A DNA stretch of 64,000 nucleotides, taken from Fulvia fulva. Lineage: Eukaryota; Ascomycota; Dothideomycetes; Mycosphaerellales; Mycosphaerellaceae. The notes beneath the pieces are model-generated. The model worked only from the letters and a program-made list of their open reading frames with translations. It was not told the DNA's origin and did no database searches. Position numbers and translations under genes: made by a program. The stretch covers positions 6,634,001 through 6,698,000 of the forward strand of contig NC_063013.1 in assembly GCF_020509005.1 (NCBI RefSeq), in the 5' to 3' direction. This document shows positions 10,219-18,949 of the stretch, in pieces. The stretch's first letter is position 1. Each line of letters starts with the position of its first letter.

Positions 10219-10945
10219 TGAGTCCCTCGCGATTGCTGTCCGGATTATGGAACCAAATCTCAATGCCAACCTCCGAGCGTTTTGAGCACACTCGGAAAAG
10301 AGTGTCCCTCGATCGCGATGCGTGGATGGAAGAACATGGCCGACACTATTCTGCTGCAAAGCCTTTAGAACAATTCTGCCACCTGGCGTTCCTTTTCATC
10401 ATCAGGCCAAACTGGCCAAGTGCCAAATCCTGCCGAAGCTTCATACCGAGCACGAGTCTTGGCGCGAGCCAGCTTTGCGGTATACGGACATCGATCGGCA
10501 TTGCTTCTCCAAGCCACTTCCTTCCCGCTACATCCCCTCCCAGGAATACACCGTGCTACACAGACCGGTGTACGCTAAAGTCACGCGCTCGCTGCGTCAT
10601 TGGTAGCTTCACATCTCGTGATAGGAATACCACAATTCTACTCACGATGCTTTTGGGCTGATCCTTCCTTGGTCAACGTTTACTCCTTACCATGGTGCCA
10701 TTGGCCGTGGATCCTAATGCAGCAGCGCTTGACAGCACCGCCGAATTGCCAGCACAAATACCGCCCAGCGTGGCACAGCGCGCACGAGGCAGAGGCATTC
10801 TAGCAAGCTTGTCCTGTGTCACTACGCGCTGACACAGCTGACGTATTGGTATAACATACATACTCGGCATGCGCCTCGATTTACTTTCGAGAACCGAGCA
10901 AACTGCTCCGGACCATTTCGACATGGTTTTTTTGTACTAATCGAC
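10219..10945. other. Intergenic region before the PGAP4-like gene
   Basis: About 730 bp with no ORF I can support. It should contain the terminator of the DUF7820-like gene and the promoter of the PGAP4-like gene. Nothing else stands out. Confidence 0.45.
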
Positions 10946-12202
10946 ATGATGCAGCAACCAAAATGGCTGCATGCTTCTGGTACAGAGCAAAAGTCCCGAA
11001 TGACGACTAAAGTGGTTCTTTTTATCTTCGCGACAGTGTACATCGCGGCTGTGGTTGTACTACGAAATCTCGCCTGGCGGGACCCAACATCCAAATTCTT
11101 CAACCCCGACGCAGCATACCTGCCGCAGTATTCAGAAGTGCGGTGGTATCAGACCGAGAAATTCTTGGCTAATGCTACATCGAGCTCACTGGATCACTAT
11201 TCTGCCTCGAACACTACCCTTCCGGAACTTTGCATTGGCGTGCCGACAGTCGCGAGGAAAGGTGCGCAGTACCTACGGACAGCACTTGGCTCTCTCCTAG
11301 AAGGTCTCAGAGTCTCCGAAAGGAATCGCATCAATTTGATCGTGTTCATCGCCGAGCTCGACCCAGCAGACCACCCAGCTTATCGTAAACCGTGGCTCAC
11401 CGAGCTCGTTGACACGACACTGCTTTACGATTTACCGACTGATGAGCTACAGAGACTGGGGAACATGGACGATCAGCACAAGAGCGCCTTCGACTATCGC
11501 TACCTTCTCAACGCCTGCCACGCGACCGGTGCTCCCTACGTGGCTTTGATCGAGGACGACGTGCTAGCAAGCAGTGGCTGGTTGAGGAGGACTATGGCCG
11601 GTCTTGATCGGATCACATCCAAGATTACTACAAGCGAATGGTTATACTTGCGACTCTTCTACACCGAGACGTACTTTGGCTGGAACGACGGAGATCTATT
11701 CGAGCATGTGGCCTGGTCACTTCTGCTCATCGCCAGCGTAGCCCTGTCGCTGCTTGCAACACACCTTTTTGCCCCCAAGTCTCGGGCCTACATCAGCAAC
11801 ATCCTAGTGATCAGTCTATGCTGCATTTGCGCACCACTTTGCATCACGCTCTTCTTCCTCGCTGGACGAGTCACCATATTTCCCTTCGCCAATGGAGTGC
11901 ATAAGATGGACAAGTACGGCTGCTGCTCTCAAGGTCTAGTCTTCAACAGACCAGAAATTCCTGCTCTGCTTGACATGCTCTCTGGCGAGAGTGGGCTCTT
12001 CTTCGACATGCGGGTAGAGCAATATGCCGACGAGCATGGGTTGGATCGATGGGCACTTCAGCCGCCAGTATTGCAGCATATGGGCATCAAGAGCTCGTCT
12101 GATGGAGGGCTCAAATCGAAGAATGCGAGGAAAGTGTGGAGCTTTGCGTTTGAGCGAACGAAGGACAATCGTGGTCCGGAGAATGAAGAGCTGAGGGTGT
12201 AG
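10946..12202 (+). CDS. PGAP4-like glycosyltransferase of the GPI glycan side chain
   Basis: A 418-residue intronless ORF with the unusual architecture of PGAP4/TMEM246. It has an N-terminal signal-anchor (VVLFIFATVYIAAVVVL, about residues 23-39) and a GT-A fold whose metal-binding acidic motif is IEDD at about residues 201-204. The GT domain is interrupted by two tandem membrane segments, WSLLLIASVALSLLATHL and ILVISLCCICAPLCITLFFL. The C-terminal half of the GT fold resumes with GCCSQGLVFNR. In mammals PGAP4 adds GalNAc to the first mannose of GPI anchors in the Golgi; the fungal sugar donor is not established. The start is the ATG before MQQPKW; a second ATG at codon 2 is equally possible. 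The split-GT topology makes this a confident family call, the exact reaction less so. Confidence 0.85.
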   Translation: MMQQPKWLHASGTEQKSRMTTKVVLFIFATVYIAAVVVLRNLAWRDPTSKFFNPDAAYLPQYSEVRWYQTEKFLANATSSSLDHYSASNTTLPELCIGVPTVARKGAQYLRTALGSLLEGLRVSERNRINLIVFIAELDPADHPAYRKPWLTELVDTTLLYDLPTDELQRLGNMDDQHKSAFDYRYLLNACHATGAPYVALIEDDVLASSGWLRRTMAGLDRITSKITTSEWLYLRLFYTETYFGWNDGDLFEHVAWSLLLIASVALSLLATHLFAPKSRAYISNILVISLCCICAPLCITLFFLAGRVTIFPFANGVHKMDKYGCCSQGLVFNRPEIPALLDMLSGESGLFFDMRVEQYADEHGLDRWALQPPVLQHMGIKSSSDGGLKSKNARKVWSFAFERTKDNRGPENEELRV

Positions 12203-12203
12203 C

Positions 12204-12393
12204 GCTGGATCTGCTTGGTTCTGCCTGGAGCAGCCTAGGTCTGTCTGGACATGGCCAATACTGGAAGCTGAAGAGATCGATTCTTAGCTGGACCGCGCAG
12301 CCGAAGCCCTGGATTTGCTTGGTTCTGTCTGGCTGGACATGGTTAATACTGGAAATCCAAGAAATCGAACTTGAGCTGGACAGCGCAGCCGAC
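12204..12393. repeat. Diverged tandem duplication of about 100 bp
   Basis: Two adjacent copies begin near 12204 and 12308. Both carry TGCTTGGTTCTG, TCTGGACATGG, AATACTGGAA and AGCTGGAC-CGCAGCCGA in the same order, with substitutions and small indels. They fill the space between the PGAP4-like stop and the end of the convergent gene. Confidence 0.75.
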
Positions 12394-12436
12394 CCGAGTA
12401 CGATCATGATGAACCATTATACCAAGAAGCATTGGG

Positions 12437-13588
12437 CTAGGGCACCTTCGCTGCCTTCCTGTCCATGTTCCCACGTGACATGGCTTGCTTTGTGTACTCA
12501 TGCCACAGCGTTGTCAGCCGAACAGTATCTTCCCAGTCTAGATGCCCGCCCAACTGGATCTTGTCCTTCAGATTGACAATCTGTGCGTTCGTAACGTCAA
12601 CAACTGTGAACTGGTCGAGGACATTAGCACTTTCTCTCATGTGTGCCACCACAGCCTTAGCAACGCCATCGTCTTGGAACGCATCTTGCTGTATCCTGCT
12701 GTCTCTGACACAGAGGTAACTTCGCCAGACCTCATCGTTTGAGACTTTGCTAAGGCCGGTGTGACCCTTTGTGCCACACGGCAATGCGAACAAAGCCCAA
12801 GGATAGGACCAGAGCACAATCATTGGCCTTCTTTTCGAGCATATTACGGCGTTGTCGATGAATCCGAAATTGGGGTTCATTGCATCGCCAGCTTTGTAAT
12901 AGGCACTGGGATCCAATGCTGTGGCATGATTTGGTGCCCAGATAATCTTGCCTGGCCAGACCTGGTCCGCTTCGACATCCTTGTTGCTGTGGAACTGCAC
13001 ACCACTTGCGCCGGACATGTCGGTGGGAAGCAGTGTGCCATTGAAGTAGTGGCTCGGGGGTCCGCGAGTACGGAGAGTGAAATCCTTGAGCATTGTTGGT
13101 AGCCCACGATTTGGGTCCGGCCGTGGTGGAGGCGGCATGGCAGCTCTCGCCTCTTGTGCTGACATGACTCCGACTCGTGCTGGGGCTGCAAGGGGAGTGC
13201 CTCCCGCTGTGAACACCCCGTTGGTCATGGCTGTGCTGGGTGGGCCTGGACTGCTGCGTCGGTGGGGATCCTCGCCTGGCCATACTGTGTCTCTATGCCC
13301 GGCATTCGACAATCTCAGAAGCAGCATCGCCAGGACCATCATTGAGTCTCTTACACCGACCCGCGTGTTGTCGACTTGTTCATGAAATTAGCAACGACTC
13401 AGCGGCTTGACATGTCAAGGACGCCGCTCACCACGTGGTGTGTATGGATCACGGTAGCCATCGTGATACCGAGGGCTATGCGGCCGCTGGTAGTCGTCGT
13501 GATACCGAGGACTATGCGGCCGCTGGTAGTCGTCGTGATACCGAGAGCTATGCGGCCGCTGGTAGTTGTCGTCGTCGCGATACTTGCG
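12437..13588 (-). CDS. Hypothetical protein with a repeat-encoded N-terminal region; 5' end unresolved
   Basis: The 3' exon (12437-13374) is a long ORF. It holds a compact domain with QVWPGKIIWAPNH, RRPMIVLWSYPWALFALPC and TVVDVTNAQIVNL, which looks like a fungal-specific small beta fold; resemblance to DUF6590 is possible but weak. Upstream in phase lies exon 13432-13588, joined through a 57-bp intron (13375-13431) with donor GTGAGC, CTAAT branch and AAG acceptor, both phase 1. This upstream exon encodes 12-residue repeats of the type YQRPHSPRYHDD, a Tyr/Arg/His-rich low-complexity segment often seen in RNA-associated proteins. It contains no ATG and is bounded by TAG at the acceptor, so at least one more 5' exon is needed and was not resolved. 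If that exon is ignored, the ATG at 13342 would start a 301-residue protein. Confidence 0.5.
13463..13570. repeat. 36-bp tandem minisatellite, three copies
   Basis: Units start at 13463, 13499 and 13535 and each contains GATACCGAG, CTATGCGGCCGCTGG and TAGTCGTC with one or two substitutions. The period is a multiple of three, so copies can expand without breaking the frame. All six frames are open or nearly so across it. Confidence 0.9.
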
Positions 13589-13600
13589 CTATGGAGCACG

Positions 13601-15037
13601 ATGGCATCAGCTGTGCTCGCTAGATCAAATGGTGCAATCGAATGGCTTGTCCAACTTGTGCTGCGCCATGAGTTCGATCGTCTGCTTCTCGACCGAGCAC
13701 CCTATCGTGGGCCGGCGGGTAAGTGACGTACGTCCCCTGAATGCTTCTGGCATGGCGACAGCCTTACAGAGCTCGAAACCGAAGTATAAGCCTGCACTGT
13801 TTTAACGCCCCGCAACGAACAACCCAGATGATGTTTCTTTTCGTCCCGGATCTTGCAAGCAGCTGCACTAGCGGAACGAGGTCGAAGAGAGGATCATTAT
13901 CGTGAAGCTCAGCAGATTCAAACCATTGCCGAGTTCAAGACCCGAAGCCGTGAAAGGCTCCGTCATATTCGAGGCGTGTGGTGGGACCTTGAGGACAAGG
14001 GAGGCGATGAGCGACAAGTAAAGAGATTTAAAGCAGAAGACAATGAACTGTGTCGTAGGCAGACTGCAGCCATCGAGGACGAGAAGGTCATCCGGAAACG
14101 AGCAATAGAGGTGGATAGGAAAGCGCTCCGGGCTCAGCAGACTGCTGCAATTGCACTTGAAGGTCTTTTCGTGGAGCACCAGCTTCTTGATCGTCCCGCA
14201 AGGACTTTGCCGCGCACTGGATGGGATGTCCCCTTTGAGAAGGCCTATGACATCGAACAGTTTCACATCCTCGCAGCGGAAGAAATCATGGATCAAGATT
14301 CGGGGTCAGAGCCGAATGCTCAAACTCGTGATGAAGACGTCGCAGTACCAAAGGAGCAAGAGATTGTTGAGCCCGATCCGGAACTTGTTGCCAGAAGGGC
14401 AGTCATGAAGAATATACAACTTGCCAAATATGCTCTCAACCGAGTTCGGGAAGACTTCGACAACCGCCGCCACCTCATGTCTGCGGAAGAAGCCGAGGTC
14501 ATGGCAATTCGCGGAGGGTATGTCGAGGATCTAGACCTCGAGGAGTTATATGGAGACCCCGACGCAAGGCAGCTTGACCACGAGCGAAAGATGACCAGAC
14601 GACTGATTGACGCCGAGGAAGCGTTATACGAGGCGAAAGCTCAAGCTCGTGATCTTGGAATAGACCCGATGTCTGAAGTCAGGTATGAGCCGTATGATGT
14701 GGCCGCCATGTCTGAGATAGTCGGAGAAGAAGTCGACAGAGCCAAGGAGGCACGTAGGCCGTCGATATATGGATGGACAACGCCCCCAGATGAGGACGAT
14801 GTGATCGCTTCCAAGGAGGCCGAAGAGCGCCAGATAGCCGACCTTGAGCCCTATCGAGCAGATGACGCTGATCTTGACAAGGTGGACCACCCTGCCGGAC
14901 CACGGGAAAGCGCCAGTCAGGTCGCTGAGGTGGGAGACCAGAAGAGGTTGATCGATCGGTGGTTGTCCTATACTGAGGCATTGCGAAGTGCAGGTCATGA
15001 GAATGCGCCGTCTGTGCCGCTACCGATGGGCATCTAG
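13601..15037 (+). CDS. Hypothetical coiled-coil protein, probable two-exon gene
   Basis: The main exon is a 390-codon ORF rich in Glu, Arg, Lys and Ala with long predicted helices (EAQQIQTIAEFKTRSRERL, RKMTRRLIDAEEALYEAKA), so coiled coil is likely. No ATG occurs near its 5' end. A consistent upstream exon starts at ATG 13601 and ends at GTAAGT (13719). Intron 13719-13862 ends in AAGCAG, a NAGNAG tandem acceptor; both sites keep the frame and differ by one Ala. The joined protein is about 430 residues. No domain is recognised and no function is proposed. Upstream sequence abuts the divergent minus-strand gene at 13588, leaving very little room for two promoters, so one of the two 5' models may be wrong. 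Confidence 0.5.
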
Positions 15038-15611
15038 CAACCTGCCCCCTCGTGTTGCAGGCAAGGTGGGATCAAGGAGGCTGTCTCGATGTAATTGAAG
15101 CAGCCGAACGGTAGGGATATTAGCAGGTTGTGGTCCGTATTTGTGACCTGGGTATGGAAGACAAGAATCATCATTTGTACTTCTGCCGGAGTCGAAATGA
15201 TTATACCATAGCAGGCTCGTGCGAGGCGTCGTCCAAGACATCTAGGTTTCTTGGAGGTGCCGCATCGACAAAGTGGTCCATAGGTCTCCTGCTGCTTGTT
15301 GCCGAGCCGTTGATCTTGCCCCGAGCTGGGCATTCCAATGTCTCATTGAGGTTCGCGCCAGTACCAAGCAGTGCCAAGAGGATTGCCAGATGAGATCACA
15401 TCGCCAAACAATGAATTCTCCATGCTCCTTGTGAGCCTTGTAAACTACTCCTCTACCCACGCCCTGGGCTTGCCGAAATCAGCGGAGTGCCGTGCTCGAC
15501 CTTCGCTTGGTCAGGGATACTAGACATGGCGCTTCTGGACATTGCCACGAATGTCCCTTAACGATCAGCAGAAGATGTAGCTGACTTCAAGCTGCGTGCG
15601 CCGCTTTGAGT
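15038..15611. other. Intergenic region
   Basis: 574 bp with only short shadow ORFs. No repeat, RNA gene or regulatory element was recognised. Confidence 0.4.
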
Positions 15612-16831
15612 ATGGCAGAACACTCTGCATCGTCACAGCAAGGAGAAAGCAGAGAGCAGTTCACTCTTCCGATTTTCTCATCCATCGGAGGCGTCAAGTC
15701 GGAGCCACCAGAGGACCATTCAATCCCATGCCACGCAGCATAAGCACCGCGAGCGGCGGAAGCAGGCAGGTCGCAAGGTGGAAGCAGTAGCTAAGAAGCC
15801 CGCCAAGCGCCTGCGAACAGCTCGCCCATACCAAGTTCTGCGAACCAAAGTCGATACTGTTGGAGCACCGCTGGCGAATGATGACCCAATCAGTCGGGAG
15901 TTCACTGCTCCGTCCTCAAGCGGCGAACAAGCAGCTCCAGGTACCGCTGGCCAACGCCTTGAGTTCGTGACATGCTCTGACCCAGATCAATTGAAGTCGC
16001 CAAGCATCCGCAAGAAGGTCCGAGTACAAGCTGGAAAGTCCTCGCATCCTTCCGCTCTTCGTGCGAGGCAAGCAGACGACACTCTCGAGCTGAGTCACAA
16101 AGACCAGGACCGCGAAGGCCATGCCGCCTCAATCGACGATTTCCACTTCCTCGACGCCGAACTGCAGCGTTTTTTCTCCGCCTGGCCAGGTCTGCAAAAG
16201 TCAAGTACCTTCGGCGTATCGCAAGACACGTACGGCTTGGCCATCGCCCAATCTTCGCAGTATGTGTCGGATCTCGTTCTCCGAGACCAAAACTACCGCA
16301 TTGAGGAGGTCCTCGGTCGTTTAGGCTGTACGATAGAGCTAGCCATGGATCACTTTCTGCTCATCGTCTTCTCCCAGCCTCCCGGTCTCGAAGCAAATTA
16401 CAAGTGATGCTGTCATCTATAGCGTCACTCTGCTCTCGAGTCTGTGCGCATTTATGGGGTATAGGGGTGAGTGGCAGCCGCATATGTGCGGGCTGGAGAA
16501 GATGGTCCGTCTGCGTGGTGGCCTGGATATTCCTGGATTGAATGGGATGTTGGCGAAGCTATTGCTGTGGTCTGTCTCGAACACTGCATTCTTCTTGAAG
16601 GCGAAGCCTGCCTTTGCAGACTTCGGTGTGCAACTGTCGAAGCCGAGCAGTTATTACTTCTACTCGCAAATGATCGAGTCCGAAGTAGCGCCTGGGCTGA
16701 GTGAGTGGCGGGTCTGGTCAGAGCATCAGGGCTCCTTGATCGGACTCTGCAATCGTTGGACTTCGAGCCTGCTGACAGAGAAGCTGGTGAGTAAAGCGAA
16801 GGGAATCTGTCAGTATTCAAGATCAGCATAA
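15612..16831 (+). CDS. Fungal transcription-regulator-like protein (no zinc cluster), gene model uncertain, possible pseudogene
   Basis: Two frames carry pieces of a known fungal arrangement. One has FVTCSDPDQLKSPSIRKKVR, a conserved opening in ascomycete proteins related to the fungal-specific transcription factor middle region, followed by LDAELQRFFSAWPGL. The second, about 16378-16790, has SDAVIYSVTLLSS and HMCGLEKMVRLRGGL, the family's central motifs. No Cys6 zinc cluster is present, which is usual for this subgroup. The first frame has no ATG; MAEHSASS at 15612 is in another frame. The two main frames can be joined in phase by donor GTATGT (16260) and acceptor CAG (16377), a 118-bp intron; a +1 frameshift near 16390 is the alternative. 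A 3' intron may start at GTGAGT (16789). The 5' join was not solved. It may be a decaying copy. Confidence 0.45.
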
Positions 16832-16977
16832 AGACCTTGTTCTATCGACGTACACCGTCTAAACATTACGATCCGCTCGGGATCCTATCTGGACCGAACC
16901 CTCTATATCTATGTCTGCCGACTCGCGATACGCCTTCCTGATGCTGTTGTCACTATCTCATCATGCTTTCCCGTCCA

Positions 16978-18503
16978 TCACAACAATTCAAGGTGTCGTA
17001 CCACATCGTTGCAGAAGGTCTCAACAAAAGCTCGTTCGTCGTCTACGCCAAGCATACCAGGGCACCACGAGATGACAATCATAAGGTCGCCATTCTCAGC
17101 ACTCGCAACGTTGACGTCAAAGGGTGTCCCGACGCCATTCGCCGACTGGGAAAAGATCATGTTGCTGACCTTCCAGGTTGGATCGCTGCCAGCAGGCGCA
17201 CTAAATGTGCCCAGATTGCTCATGCCGAAAGCTGCCTTTGCAGGCTCTTCAGCATTTCTGCTGGTCCATTCCCGGAAGTTACTGAGGTACTTCAAGAGCG
17301 CCACAGACTGATCAGCAAGAGTACTTGATGCTTGAGCGAGCTTCTTGCTGGTCTCCGAGATGTCTTTCCAATCCTTGGCAGAGAGGCCCTCAGCGGCAGG
17401 ATGCTGATCGTACCCTACGTTGATGACTTCGTCGACAGCTGAGACGTAGTTGGCCATCTGGTTCTTACCTGCTGGTAGACACCTTCGAAGATCGAGAGCG
17501 GTTTCGGCGATGAACCTCGTGAAGTGCTGGCCCTTTGCTTGCAGAGCTGAGGCCAGTGCTCGTGCGAATAGATGATTGAGCAGTCCCGTCAATCTTGCAC
17601 CATGTTGGCGACATGTGTCCAACACTCTCCGAAGTACATCCTGTGGCGCAGAGACAACGTGCACGTTTGTTTTGATCAGTCTACTACCCTCAGCCTGCAC
17701 TTTTGGTCGACTGGAAGCACCAGCCCAGGCATGAGCAGCACCACCAGCATCGGTAAGGTCTTGACTGACGCCCAAAGTTTGGGCTAGCCATGATGGGCAG
17801 TACTCCCGTACCAAAGGTCCGAGCAGAAAGGTCCAAGAGATCGTGAGGGTACCAGCAACTTCCTGTGGCGGTGGTAACATTACTGAACCGGGAGGCTCGA
17901 AGATAATACCTTCGTCATACTGCAACTCCTTCAAATTGTGTAGCGCCTGGAGGAAGGTCTTATGGAATGCTACGCCAGACATGCCACCAGCTAAGGCATG
18001 TGAGCTTGCAAACGCTACTTGGTAATGCTTGGCTGCCTGGTCGGAAGAACCTGATACAGAAGGAGCTATCCAGAGTTGCCATTGGGGACGTTGCTCATAT
18101 TCGAACAATGGTCTATTGTGTGCGATCTCTAGCAGACTGATCGCGGCTTTGACATGGTCGTCTGAGAAAGCGTCCGCCAGGAAATGAACGTGCGATCCAG
18201 GTGTATTCTGGTCATCCGTGCGAGCTGAGGTTTCTCGGAATCGGCATCATGGACAACCGTACTGAGCGCTGCATGCTGCGCGATGCAATGCTTCAATGCC
18301 TTGTAGGTGACATCTATCAATGGTGGTGCCTCATGAGTGGAAACATAGGTGCCTAGCGTGACAATTGAGCCGTAAAGTCCGAGCACGTCTCTGGCAATAC
18401 ATCGATGTTCATTATATCCTGCATTAACTATTAGCCTTGAACTCCAAGTGCGATTCTCTCGAAGCTTACCGGCAGGACGGAGCACGTGCGTGTTGGCGGC
18501 CAT
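16978..18503 (-). pseudogene. Alcohol O-acetyltransferase-like (AATase, PF07247-type) gene with frame break and altered HxxxD motif
   Basis: Exon 1 (18470-18503) starts MAANTHVLRPAG and joins exon 2 across a 51-bp intron (18419-18469; GTAAGC, CTAAT, CAG). Exon 2 begins YNEHRCIARDVLGLYGSIV, the family's N-terminal strand. The reading then must change frame between 18131 and 18246: one frame reads ALSTVVHDADSEKPQLAR, the next TDDQNTPGSHVHFLADAF. The rest is open to the stop at 16978 and ends with FDVNVASAENGDLMIVISW, as in AATase/condensation-like folds. The active-site motif, normally HAxxDG, reads HALAGG here (17986-18000), so the conserved Asp is Gly. A very short intron (about 38 bp) could restore phase but is below usual fungal sizes. 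AATases acetylate alcohols or sesquiterpenols with acetyl-CoA. I regard this copy as degenerate or non-catalytic. Confidence 0.6.
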
Positions 18504-18949
18504 GTGGTCGAAGTGAATGAAAGGACAGAAGAGCGGCACATTTGTTTACTGATAGGCGGCACTCCTTCTCTGTTTGGCAAGCCCCACGGAAACAGCCGAA
18601 GATCCGCCAACCGAGATGGTGTCTAGCCACTTTGAAAACGGAGTCAACACGACCGCACCTCCATCCTCGATGCAAATGCATCTGGCTCCGTGCCGCTGCC
18701 CTGCATGGCACTTGTCATTACTGCCGCCGTTGGCGACTGGAACCTTTGGCGCAGGTCAGGTGAATGGCGCCAGCGTTACGGTGTCTTGCCGCTTTGATCA
18801 AGGGAAGTAGAGCGCCGTAGACATCCTGCAATCCTCACCATCTCGACCATCAGGCGGTCGAGCTCCGGAGAGTGCCTACATATACCTGACACGGTGCTGC
18901 CTCTCGAGCAGTCGGGTTGATTGCTATTTTCTTTCCGACATCGACTGCA
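18504..18949. promoter_or_regulatory. Divergent upstream region between the AATase-like gene and beta-mannosidase
   Basis: 446 bp between two divergent starts, expected to contain both promoters. TATATA at about 18880-18885 lies some 70 bp upstream of the beta-mannosidase start. No zinc-cluster site pair was scored. Confidence 0.4.
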
